In this document: one piece after another, positions 35,576 to 43,875 of the stretch
Layout of the letters: the number at the start of each line of letters is the position of its first letter
Position numbering within the stretch: position 1 is the first letter of the stretch
Notes under the pieces: model-generated
Told to the model about the DNA's origin: nothing
Seen by the model: the letters and a program-made list of their open reading frames with translations, nothing else
Database searches by the model: none
DNA from: JBGNFV01 sp049645705
Lineage (GTDB): Bacteria; Bacteroidota; Bacteroidia; Cytophagales; Cyclobacteriaceae
Assembly: GCA_049645705.1 (NCBI GenBank)
Contig: JBARUK010000067.1
Span: forward strand, 62,001-126,000
Reading direction: 5' to 3'
Length of the DNA stretch: 64,000 nucleotides
Position numbers and translations under genes: made by a program

Positions 35576-35791
35576 TTAGTAAAGCCATACTTCAGGTTTA
35601 GATACGTAAGAATGAAGTTTGCCAGCGATTTTCTGATAAGCCCTTTGCGGGTCCGGATTTCCTTTCTCTCTCCCTAATACCACTTCCAGGCCTACCAATA
35701 TGGTCGCTCTGAAATCTTCATCGAAAATCTGCCCTACATAACACATGCTGTCGAGCGGCACATTGATCTTCTTGCCAGCAGAAAGATCACC
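35576..35791 (-). pseudogene. C-terminal gene remnant of unknown family
   Basis: About 71 codons open to a TGA at the upstream side, without a good start: LSAGKKINVPLDSMCYVGQI, then DEDFRATILVGLEVVLGRE, ending VSKPEVWLY*. Codon use is like that of the neighbouring genes, so it looks like a genuine protein tail rather than chance. The rest of the gene is missing. No family recognised. Confidence 0.4.
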
Positions 35792-35803
35792 TCACAGCAG
35801 GGA

Positions 35804-36502
35804 TCAGCGAATACGCATGTCGTAGATATGGCCCCGGCCTTTGGCACAAAATACCTGGTCTGATTCTGTCAGAACTGCTGCGCTATCCCTGTAGTATACC
35901 GCTGAGTAAGACACGTTGGAATTATCCGCCACCTTCATCCGGGTAGATGCCCTGCCCTGGGGGTTGCTACGCGGTGCCCAGTGGTAGGTCATACCTTCCG
36001 TGTATACATGTTCAGAGGTTATGTAGGTAAGTGTAGTATCTCCGGCTGTCGTTGAGACCTGCATAGTGAGGGAGTCGTATGGTATAGGGTCTACTACATC
36101 AGCCCCTCCGGATATTGTAAAGTAGGTTTCGCGTTCCCGTACGTAGCATTCCAGTGTACCATCCGGCAGGACGTCGCAGGGTTCTATACTGTCGTATAGC
36201 TCCTTACTGAAGCGGTAGCTGCTACCTTCCAGCCCGTCAACAGTAAAGCTCAGGTAAAAGTACCCTTCGCTGTCCGTCACCGTTTCCACTTTACAATCCC
36301 TGTGGTTTGATATCAGGGATAGCTTTTGTGTGCACCCTTCTACCAATACGCCCTGTACGGGCCTGGTCTTGTCAAAGGCTTCGTATACGTGGCCTTCTAT
36401 TACTATTTTTTCTTCAGGAAATAGATCGATGACCGAGCAGCCGCTGATCCATATAAAGAGTACCAGTGAGAGGACAGCGTATATAGCTTTGGGAAATTTC
36501 AT
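35804..36502 (-). CDS. Lipoprotein with carboxypeptidase-regulatory-like beta domain
   Basis: 232 residues. Signal with lipobox (AIYAVLSLVLFIWISGC). The mature N-terminal part IEGHVYEAFDKTRPVQGVLV followed by TDSEGYFYLSFTV is a carboxypeptidase-regulatory-like (CarbopepD_reg/SusC-plug-like) beta sandwich; several Cys (C57, C69, C109, C119 region) may form disulfides. The rest is unassigned. Single gene on the minus strand. Function unknown. Confidence 0.7.
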   Translation of the reverse strand: MKFPKAIYAVLSLVLFIWISGCSVIDLFPEEKIVIEGHVYEAFDKTRPVQGVLVEGCTQKLSLISNHRDCKVETVTDSEGYFYLSFTVDGLEGSSYRFSKELYDSIEPCDVLPDGTLECYVRERETYFTISGGADVVDPIPYDSLTMQVSTTAGDTTLTYITSEHVYTEGMTYHWAPRSNPQGRASTRMKVADNSNVSYSAVYYRDSAAVLTESDQVFCAKGRGHIYDMRIR

Positions 36503-37219
36503 GCCGGTTGTACTTAGGTTCGTTCAAATATATTAAAAACCTTAGCCAGACTGACCACTCTTTGAGCACAAATGGTACATAGAGGTGTATAGAAGCTGAT
36601 AAACTTGTCACTAACAGGGCTAACAACATGAATGCAATCAGCACGTTACAGCGTAGTACAATGTAAGAGAGTCGGGCGTATATCAGCACCAATGAAAGTT
36701 GGACAGCAGATATAAAGGCTACCACTAACCATCATTCGACAGTCGGAAGGGCTGGGTTCGTATTCGGCTGACCACTACCTGCATACGGGCAGCATCAGAT
36801 CACGCACCAGCAGAAAGCAAATGTTTTCACCCGATGATTTATTACCGGAACGAGCAGGAAAACCTACTCAGTATATGCAGGCAGATCAAGCGGTAAAATT
36901 GTACTTTTACAAACTCGTCTTCTCTTGTTGGCATCGGCCTGCCCTTTTTTTTACCCCGAACTGCTTCGTCTATACTTCGTCTTTCCATCGTAACTACTTC
37001 GGCTATCCTGTACGCAGGCTATAGGCTAGGTATACAGAACATAGCTGCAGCCTGCCGCACACCAAATAGTATTTTTACAGGATAAGCCTACCTGTAAAGC
37101 TGTCTGCAGGAGCCTTTGGGATAAGGTCGGCCCATGCCGGGCTGTAAAGGTACCGAAGAAGCAAAACGGCCCGAAACGGTGAGCACATGGCCTTGGCCAA
37201 AACATGTATAAGGTAAGCC
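36503..37219. other. Intergenic region behind the phytochrome kinase
   Basis: About 720 bp. The frames present (for example 36821-37024 plus, 36414-36725 minus) are low-complexity or hydrophobic without family likeness. No terminator or RNA element stands out. Confidence 0.35.
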
Positions 37220-37984
37220 TTAGTTTACATAATCGGGTAGCGATACCGTAAAGGTACTTCCTTTACCTTTCCCTTCACTGACCACACTTACCGTACCCTC
37301 ATGCATAGTGACCAGCCTTTTTACCAGGTTCAGGCCTATCCCCAATCCGCCCTGTGCATACAGAGCCTGATCTTCTACCTGGTTAAACATATCAAATATC
37401 TGGTCCTGCTCCTCCTTGGGGATGCCTTCTCCATTATCAGCGATGCTTATAAGTACATGACCGTTCTCTTTCACAGATGATATGGAAATAGTACCGCCTT
37501 GCGGAGTGTACTTGGCTGCATTAGAGAGTATATTGACAAATACCTGTGAGAGACGCAACCTATCCCCGTACACCAGTAAAGTCTGAGAGGGGAGATCTTT
37601 ATTAAGCATGTGCCCTTTTTCCATGATAAGGGTATCCGCTTCGTGAATGGCCTGCCCCAGCACTTCGTAAATGCTGATCGGTTTCTTTTCAAAAGCAATT
37701 TTCCCTTTAGATATCCGGGTCACGTCCAGCAGGTCATCTATCATAGCCGTCACAGAATTCATCTGCCTGCGAATGATCTTAATGATCTTCTCTCTGTCTT
37801 CCGGATCGGTGCTGTTCTCAATATATGATATACCGGTAAGTATCGGGGTAAGGGGATTTTTGAGCTCATGCGCCAGGGTAGCCATGAACTCATCTTTATT
37901 TCTGTCCTTCCGGTGAAGCCTTTCTACGTCCCTGCGTAACTTTTCCTGCTGCTCCATGGCATAGGCCATAAAGACCTTATTCAT
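37220..37984 (-). CDS. Histidine kinase half of a split bacteriophytochrome
   Basis: From ATG 37984, 254 residues with H box MATLAHELKNPLTPI (phospho-accepting His 39), N box NAAKYTPQGG, G1 DNGEGIPKEEQ and G2 GGLGIGLNLVK; a HisKA plus HATPase_c unit. The reading frame upstream (37985-38125) is open and in the same frame as the phytochrome photosensory ORF; it encodes VGSPVEKGPDASKEERLRPR then ESFEINKVKVTG, the PHY tongue PRxSF and linker. The only barrier is one TGA at 38126-38128. No response regulator is adjacent. As a separate protein the kinase would lack a sensor. Confidence 0.85.
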   Translation of the reverse strand: MNKVFMAYAMEQQEKLRRDVERLHRKDRNKDEFMATLAHELKNPLTPILTGISYIENSTDPEDREKIIKIIRRQMNSVTAMIDDLLDVTRISKGKIAFEKKPISIYEVLGQAIHEADTLIMEKGHMLNKDLPSQTLLVYGDRLRLSQVFVNILSNAAKYTPQGGTISISSVKENGHVLISIADNGEGIPKEEQDQIFDMFNQVEDQALYAQGGLGIGLNLVKRLVTMHEGTVSVVSEGKGKGSTFTVSLPDYVN

Positions 37985-38125
37985 ACGTGAGGCAATGTTG
38001 CTATCGATCTCCTCCCACTCTTTACTATGCCCGGTAACTTTTACCTTATTGATCTCAAAAGATTCCCGTGGTCTCAGTCTTTCTTCTTTTGAAGCATCCG
38101 GGCCTTTCTCTACGGGAGAGCCGAC

Positions 38126-39496
38126 TCACTGCTGTATATATTGATGCTCTCTTCTGAACCATGCCGTATAGTAATCATGTTGCTTGGAAGCTTTTATCAG
38201 CAGCACACCCCTTATGCCATTCAGGTCATTCTCTTCAGGTATATGTTCAGTTATATCCTTAGTAATGAAATACTCTTCTCCTGATTCCTTGCTCACGCGA
38301 AGTAGTTCTTCAAGAACATTATTGGCCGGTACCTGCCCGATAGTAAATGGTTCCTTTCCGTATATAAAAGCAAACCCATCGGTTTCAGTCAGGTCAAATA
38401 CCCTGTCTTTGTTTTCTTCGAAGATACTTACGATTGATCGGGTTGCCGACATACCGTCTATAATAGCACTGATGGCGGTATTCCGTTCCTGACTTCTCTT
38501 TAGTAGCAGTTCTTTTTCTTTGGCATACAGGTGCCAGCTAAACAACTGGCTCAGGCTCTCGCACTCCAGCCGGATATTCTGAGGAATATACTTTGGCTCC
38601 CGGTGGTGGCATGTGATCATACCCCATAGCTGGTTGTACGTTATAAGGGAAAAGGACATCGAAGCCCGGACCTTCTGGTTTTTGACATATTGGCGGTGGA
38701 TAGGCGATATGTTACGAATGAGCGAACAACTCATGTCCAGGGGTTCTCTCCCCGCTTCTTTTGCAGAAGGGTAAAGCGGAGAAGGCTCCATTTCTACATC
38801 AGGCATAAGCCGCACCCAGTTTTTAGTATAGAGAGCTCTGGCCTGAGACGGTATGTCACCTGCCGGATGATACAGGTCTATATACGGCACCATATCATCT
38901 TCTTTTACTTCGGCTATTACCTTGCTAGACCAGTCTTCGTTGAACCGGTACATGATCACCCGGTCCATTTCTGTAATATTCTTAATGGCCTTGACCATAT
39001 CCCCTGTCAGTCGCTCCATAGATTCTCCGCTTTTGAACTGGGGTGCTACTGAGATGGCATACTGTTTCAGGTAGTGCATGGCCGAATAGGTACTTCTGAA
39101 CTCAGCGGCTGGCTCTATTTCCAGGATCAGGTAGCTATCATTGGTATAGATAACGGAGTCGAACTTGTAACTATCCTTATCACAAAGAACCTCCCGCCTG
39201 ATCTCCAGCGGAAAGGGAAGCCTTCCGTCTTTATTATTACCGTATTTTTTGATGATATGAAGCAGGTTCTCGTAAATGTCGCCGACTACCAACCTATTGA
39301 ATGATGTGCCGACAAGATCGTCTAACGGGATGTTGAATAGTTTGGAAATATTCTCACTAACGATCTTTATCTCCAGGTTGTCCGGATCCAGGGCAAATAA
39401 ATAGCCAAAGCCCTGAACCGACTCGGGGATATGAATCTGCTCATCCTCACAATGATCAAAATCTAACTCGTCAATATTCAGCTCCTGTGAACTCAT
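38126..39496 (-). CDS. Bacteriophytochrome photosensory module (PAS-GAF-PHY), truncated by an in-frame TGA
   Basis: 456 residues. The biliverdin-attaching Cys is C16 in DFDHCEDEQIHIPESVQ; the PAS domain follows, then GAF with YRFNEDWSSKVIAE and the conserved PAGDIPSQARALY (family form PASDIP). PHY domain with QLWGMITCHHREPKYIP and ends WFRREHQYIQQ then TGA. In intact phytochromes this is followed by W-x-G and the PRxSF tongue; the codon after QYIQQ is TGA where a TGG (Trp) would restore W-V-G-S-P. So a single TGG-to-TGA change appears to have cut the gene. Alternatively the stop is suppressed. The photosensor without tongue and kinase could not signal normally. Confidence 0.88.
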   Translation of the reverse strand: MSSQELNIDELDFDHCEDEQIHIPESVQGFGYLFALDPDNLEIKIVSENISKLFNIPLDDLVGTSFNRLVVGDIYENLLHIIKKYGNNKDGRLPFPLEIRREVLCDKDSYKFDSVIYTNDSYLILEIEPAAEFRSTYSAMHYLKQYAISVAPQFKSGESMERLTGDMVKAIKNITEMDRVIMYRFNEDWSSKVIAEVKEDDMVPYIDLYHPAGDIPSQARALYTKNWVRLMPDVEMEPSPLYPSAKEAGREPLDMSCSLIRNISPIHRQYVKNQKVRASMSFSLITYNQLWGMITCHHREPKYIPQNIRLECESLSQLFSWHLYAKEKELLLKRSQERNTAISAIIDGMSATRSIVSIFEENKDRVFDLTETDGFAFIYGKEPFTIGQVPANNVLEELLRVSKESGEEYFITKDITEHIPEENDLNGIRGVLLIKASKQHDYYTAWFRREHQYIQQ

Positions 39497-41338
39497 GTCT
39501 GGTAATTAGTTAGCGAGTAAACGTTATGTAGTTAGCGGGATCCAAACTTCCCTGCAGCTATAAGCCGGGTCAGACCCGATACAGCCCCGGGCACAATTAC
39601 CTATGCATACAGGTCTTTGGATCGTATAATTTTTATAGTTCTTACCTTTTAATAGAATCGCATAAACGTTTGACTGTCACGTTACAGGCGATAAAACAAA
39701 TCCTGAAATCCTGATGGGAACAGCAAATGAAGATTAAAAATTCATTGCTCAGGGAAGAAAATCAGTCTCCTGAAAGAAAAAAATATGAAGCTTTCATTGC
39801 TCTCAGGCACATATAATTTCGGAGTATTGACAGATCTGGCGTTTTCAGTCACCTATATAAAATTTGCTTTTCGTTGGTGCTCCTGCCTTTACCTTTTTCA
39901 GTTTTTTCAGTCAGATTACTATCGCATAATGGTCTTATTATTGGTTTTCACAGTGGAGAACGACTCAAAATCGCAAAAGTTTCAGATGATACAAGTACCT
40001 ACATATAAGAGCGTAAAGGCATAGAGAGAATCCCGGACTGGAGGGTCCCGGACTGGAAAGCCCCGGACTGGAAAGCCCCGGACTGTACCACTTTCGGGAC
40101 GGAGCCCGGAAGTCAAATCATACAGAATAACTCTACCTTCCTGGATCATCCATCCAGCCTAAACTATTTGACTTTTTTATGGATAGAAGACAGACCCTCA
40201 GAAAAGTCTGTACTCTTATTGATAGACTACAAGTATATATTTATCATACAGAGTTTATATTCCACTATTTTATCAAGTATAATTTGACCCAAATAGATAT
40301 AATAGATAGAATGACTATACCGGTATTTGTATTTTTTTTCTAGACAGATAGTTTACTACTACATAAATTGAATAGCCTTATCCGGTTAGTTTTATTAAAC
40401 AGATTCCGTATCATACCATGTTAAAGTAATCCATATAGTATCATGTTCAAACACTATGTAGTCAGAATGATATACAACGAAATTCCATTAAGATCCCTGA
40501 AACCTTTCCCCTCTTATCACGACCAACGCAGCTACTCTGTCCAGCAGACCGGATCACTTTGCATGGTTGTCCACGAGCGAGTCAATAGCAACAAGCTCGG
40601 GGCAGCGACTAAAGAGCTTAATGACTCTACACGCCTGTCTATGGTACACCACCTGGCTCAACCAACCCTCATAAAAACGTAATTTGAACCTGATCAGCCG
40701 CAGTTGAAAGCTCCTCCTATGTCAATTATATCGTTATGAACCAGGAAACTGCACCAAAACCTATATGTAGTTCTCATCTGTAGCACACAGAAATATTCGT
40801 GCACATCTGATTTTTCAGGACATTGAAGAACTTAAAATACATTTCGCTGCTTACAAGAGAAGAAACCGGGGCTAAACGGCGTTTCTGATGTGGCTATCTC
40901 ATAAAAAACTTCAGTATGGCGGTATACGGGTGCAAAATGGAAAGAATACGCTTCTCTGATAAAAGCTGCCAAATCAACTGGTTTTCTGATCCTGAATGGC
41001 ATTGCATTTAAACTTTATTTTGTACAGTAAAAAACAGACGAATTGTATTTTATATTACCCATATTGGAAACGAAGCAGAGTATAATAATATTATCTCCAT
41101 TATAGATGTTAAAACACTTACATATATAGAATTTACTTATACCTATTGGCCATCTCGCACCAGGGCTGTGCAGATAAATATCTGTATTACGCATAGTTGC
41201 CGTACTATCTGAATATTTATCCAATGTTTACTTAAAATAAACATGTATTAATCTTAGTATTTATGTAAAGAATGTATAATAATTATACTATATTCACTAT
41301 CGGAAATTTTTCCGTTTCAACCTAAAAACAAAATAGCT
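39497..41338. other. Long intergenic region, AT-rich
   Basis: About 1.84 kb without a recognisable protein gene. It carries the 15-bp tandem repeats at 40032-40085 and becomes very AT-rich from 40150. Short frames at 39785-40024 and 40443-40682 show no family likeness. Its right end abuts a RiPP precursor. Possibly a decayed region or a locus for unknown small RNAs. Confidence 0.4.
40032..40085. repeat. 15-bp tandem repeat, about 3.6 copies
   Basis: CCCGGACTGGAGGGT, then CCCGGACTGGAAAGC twice, then CCCGGACTG. Period 15 bp, so units start at 40032, 40047, 40062 and 40077. No coding frame makes sense of it and it is not palindromic. Confidence 0.85.
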
Positions 41339-41509
41339 ATGAAAACCAGTAAGTTAACCCTTTCTCAATTATCTGTTAAGAGCTTCAGGCTACAGGACCA
41401 AAATTCAGCCCGTATTTTAGGTGGTGATTTACAGCATACAGACAATGACCCTGGCGTGACTATGATCGACAGGCAAAGCTGTGCTAACTGTACTAATATC
41501 AGCGGATAA
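41339..41509 (+). CDS. Pinensin-like RiPP precursor peptide (third copy)
   Basis: 56 codons, ATG 41339 to TAA 41509. Leader KLTLSQLSVKSFRLQDQNSA ends with RILGG, then a 27-residue core containing the pair C48 and C51 (RQSCANCTNISG) and several Ser/Thr. The leader keeps the L-x-x-L-x-V-x-S-F signature of the other two, although VT is replaced by RL. Preceded by very AT-rich DNA. The next strong terminator on plus is at 41797-41829. No modifying enzymes nearby. Probably an orphan precursor, but the two Cys and flanking Ser/Thr could form lanthionine rings. Confidence 0.65.
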   Translation: MKTSKLTLSQLSVKSFRLQDQNSARILGGDLQHTDNDPGVTMIDRQSCANCTNISG

Positions 41510-41796
41510 TCACTACCTGCTTCTACCTTCGGGGCGTACGAAGTACTTCCATAACCGGGAGATTACCAGCTTTTCATTCTTTCATACAGCAAACAGAAAC
41601 TACATTATGTTGAAAAGTCAGAGATGCCCCGCTGAAGCAACACTGCAGCTTATCCACCTCCGGCAGCCCATTGCACCCCCTATTGGGAACAGCATTGGGT
41701 CATCGCGGAGAACGATACGGTGAATTTACCACTATGAAGGCTGAAGCTGCGAAAGCAGTCTACAGTCCATCCTAAAGACAAAACAGATAAAAATGA

Positions 41797-41829
41797 AACC
41801 GGTCGGCTCTATAGCCGACCGGTTTTTTT
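41797..41829. terminator. Strong intrinsic terminator between the RiPP region and the sulfur operon
   Basis: AACCGGTCGGCT / AGCCGACCGGTT, 12-bp perfect stem with a 3-nt loop and T7 on the plus strand; on minus the run of T is shorter (AAAC then TTTC). It can serve plus transcripts well and may end the convergent cysH operon too. Confidence 0.92.
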
Positions 41830-41836
41830 ATTATTC

Positions 41837-42499
41837 TTATACATGAAGTCCGCATTCCGTTTTGGTCAGGTCAGACCATCGGCCCGAACGTCCCCTCCCC
41901 TTTTTGGTGCAGAAGGTGCAGCCCACAGAGCCATACCCCTTCGCTTCCAGCGGATGCGCCGGTAGCTCATGTATAAACCGGTAGGTAGCCACATCACTCT
42001 CCGAAAAATCTACAATAGGATGAAACTTCACCATCCCGTCGTGCCATTCGAATATCTTTCGGCGTTTGCGCTGCGGGTTCTGATACTGTAGCAGGCCCGC
42101 TATCCATATCTTATACTTACTCTTGAGCACTTCTACCGGGTACACCTTATTTATGTAGCAGCACAAGTCGTGGTTGTGCCGGTAGGTCTTGTTACTCCTG
42201 GTAAAGGCATGTTTGGCAGGATCGGCTTTTACCTCCACTACATTCAGCGCCAGCTTTTCAGTAAGCTCCTCCCGGTATTTCTTTGTTTCTTCAAACAGAT
42301 AGCCTGTCTCGATAAAGTGTACCGGAAAACCAGGCCTGGACTTACTAAGCAGGTGGAGCAGCAGTACCGAGGTAGTCCCGAATGAGCTGGTACAGAGTAT
42401 GTCCTCTTCGCCGAAATCTTCAAACAGCTTTTTTATCCGGTCGGCCGGGTCCAGCGAGGCATACTCTTCATTCAGTTTTTCCAGTTGTTTGATCATCAT
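41837..42499 (-). CDS. cysH: Assimilatory APS/PAPS reductase, probable [4Fe-4S] APS type
   Basis: 220 residues. Catalytic C-terminus ECGLHV with the Cys as sulfite carrier; SSFGTTSVLLLHLLSK holds the phosphate-binding PP-loop-like SSF motif. The pairs DLCCYINKV and GCTFC give the CC and CxxC ligands of a [4Fe-4S] cluster, characteristic of adenylylsulfate (APS) reductases rather than PAPS-only enzymes. It converts activated sulfate to sulfite, feeding the sulfite reductase encoded upstream in the same operon. Starts with ATG 42499 overlapping the TGA of the gene before it. Last gene of the operon. CysD/N/C are not in the window. Confidence 0.92.
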   Translation of the reverse strand: MMIKQLEKLNEEYASLDPADRIKKLFEDFGEEDILCTSSFGTTSVLLLHLLSKSRPGFPVHFIETGYLFEETKKYREELTEKLALNVVEVKADPAKHAFTRSNKTYRHNHDLCCYINKVYPVEVLKSKYKIWIAGLLQYQNPQRKRRKIFEWHDGMVKFHPIVDFSESDVATYRFIHELPAHPLEAKGYGSVGCTFCTKKGRGRSGRWSDLTKTECGLHV

Positions 42500-43104
42500 T
42501 CGTAAGCTTTAGGTTTAGTAGTGCCATCCGTAAGGCTGGCAGTAAGCGCGTTCAACTGCTTTACCTTATCCTGGAAGTCCCCCGTGAGTAATCCCCTTAC
42601 CTGGTGCAGGTTTTGGAGCAGATCATCTATGTCTTCCGGCAGGGCCTCCTCCAGTAGCTGCCGAAACCGCTTGGCAAACGTGGGAGACTTCCCATTGGTG
42701 CTGATACCGATCTTGAGATCGCCTTTTTTTACTGTACTGCCCAGGTAAAAGTCGCAAAGGTCGGGCGTATCCGCCACATTGGTAAGCAGGTGCCGCTCCC
42801 AGGCCATCTCCTGTATCTCCTTACTCGTCTCACGGCTGCCCGTAGCCAGTATAAGCAGGTCAGCCCCCTCCAGATCCTCCGGCACAAAGGCCCTGCGGAC
42901 GAGCGTAAGGTCGTGGTCTGCAGTAGCCAGGGCATACAGTTCACTGCATATATCTATTGCTACCAGCGTTATCTGCGCCTTCGGGTTGTTCTTCTGCAGC
43001 GCCTGCACCTTCTCCAGGCCCACAGGCCCGCCCCCTACCACCAGTACCCGCAGCCGGTCTATCTTACAGAAGATCGGAAAGAGATTGTTTCCCTGTTCAG
43101 GCAT
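42496..43104 (-). CDS. Precorrin-2 dehydrogenase / sirohydrochlorin ferrochelatase (CysG N-terminal type)
   Basis: 202 residues. NAD-binding start LFPIFCKIDRLRVLVVGGGPVGLEKVQAL, then a sirohaem synthase dimerisation core ending FAKRFRQLLEEALPEDIDDLL. It corresponds to the CysG_B half: oxidation of precorrin-2 with NAD and iron insertion, the last steps to siroheme. Together with the SUMT gene it makes a split CysG. Overlaps SUMT by 8 bp and cysH by 4 bp; product is used by the sulfite reductase in this operon. Confidence 0.92.
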   Translation of the reverse strand: MPEQGNNLFPIFCKIDRLRVLVVGGGPVGLEKVQALQKNNPKAQITLVAIDICSELYALATADHDLTLVRRAFVPEDLEGADLLILATGSRETSKEIQEMAWERHLLTNVADTPDLCDFYLGSTVKKGDLKIGISTNGKSPTFAKRFRQLLEEALPEDIDDLLQNLHQVRGLLTGDFQDKVKQLNALTASLTDGTTKPKAYE

Positions 43105-43873
43105 AGTTGATCTGGTTTATAGCTTGTTTCAGTTCCTGTGGTTGCGAGGCCTCCTCCCATATAGAGGCCGTGCCCACCGCTTCACCTATCACGATCAGCG
43201 CAGGAGCAGCCACACGGTTCTCGTCACGCAGGCGCACAAGGTCCTGTACCTTGCCCGTATACACCCTGCCATCGGACAGGCTGCCTTTGGATATGATGGC
43301 TACAGGAAGATTGTCCTTACCATATCCGCTATACAGTTCTGCTATCTGATCCGCCTTGCCCAGCCCCATAAAGAATACCACCGTTGCCGTAGACCGGGCC
43401 GCCAGGGCTACGTCCTCAGACAGGCGGCCACTGCGGGTAGTAGCGGTTACCACCCAGAAGCTCTCATTTACCCCGCGGCAGGTAAGCGGTATACCGTAGT
43501 GTCCCGGCAGGTTAATGCTGGAAATACCAATGACCACCTCAGTTTCTATACCGAAGGCACGGGCGTATTCCATTTCCTCCTTGCCCCGGGCAAATACGAA
43601 CGGATCCCCACCCTTGAGCCTGACCACGTGGCGGCCCCGGCTCGCGTGGTCTACTATCAGTTGGTTTATTTCCTCCTGCCGGGCGCTGTGCGCGCCGGCC
43701 CGCTTGCCTACGAATATCTTCAGGGCTTTATGCTTGGCATAGCTGAGCATTTCGGGCTGTACGAGTGCATCGTACAGTACCACATCTGCGTCTGCCAGTG
43801 CCTTGGCGCCTTTTATCGTGAGTAGTTCAGGGTCTCCCGGCCCCGCGCCTATTAGTGTTAGTTTCCCTTTCAT
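43097..43873 (-). CDS. cobA: Uroporphyrinogen-III C-methyltransferase (SUMT)
   Basis: 258 residues. GKLTLIGAGPGDPELLTIKGAKAL and the substrate loop HVVRLKGGDPFVFARGKEE are SUMT landmarks, as is VVVIGISSINLPGHYGIPLT-like glycine loop in VVIGISSINLPGHYG. Methylates uroporphyrinogen III twice with SAM to precorrin-2, the branch point to siroheme and cobalamin. Genetic context (sulfite reductase upstream, siroheme dehydrogenase downstream) shows the siroheme role. SAM use links it to the SAM riboswitch in the operon leader. Confidence 0.93.
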   Translation of the reverse strand: MKGKLTLIGAGPGDPELLTIKGAKALADADVVLYDALVQPEMLSYAKHKALKIFVGKRAGAHSARQEEINQLIVDHASRGRHVVRLKGGDPFVFARGKEEMEYARAFGIETEVVIGISSINLPGHYGIPLTCRGVNESFWVVTATTRSGRLSEDVALAARSTATVVFFMGLGKADQIAELYSGYGKDNLPVAIISKGSLSDGRVYTGKVQDLVRLRDENRVAAPALIVIGEAVGTASIWEEASQPQELKQAINQINYA

Positions 43874-43875
43874 AG

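Noticed and set aside
36414..36725. 103-codon hydrophobic antisense frame
   Set aside because: Partly overlaps a lipoprotein gene's N-terminus and has no family likeness.
39785..40024. 79-codon frame with hydrophobic stretch
   Set aside because: Low-complexity aromatic-rich sequence; no supporting start context or homology.
40032..40085. Repeats considered as CRISPR
   Set aside because: Units are 15 bp in direct tandem without spacers and no cas genes are near.
40443..40682. 79-codon frame in the empty AT-rich stretch
   Set aside because: Does not carry the RiPP leader pattern, no domain likeness; likely chance.
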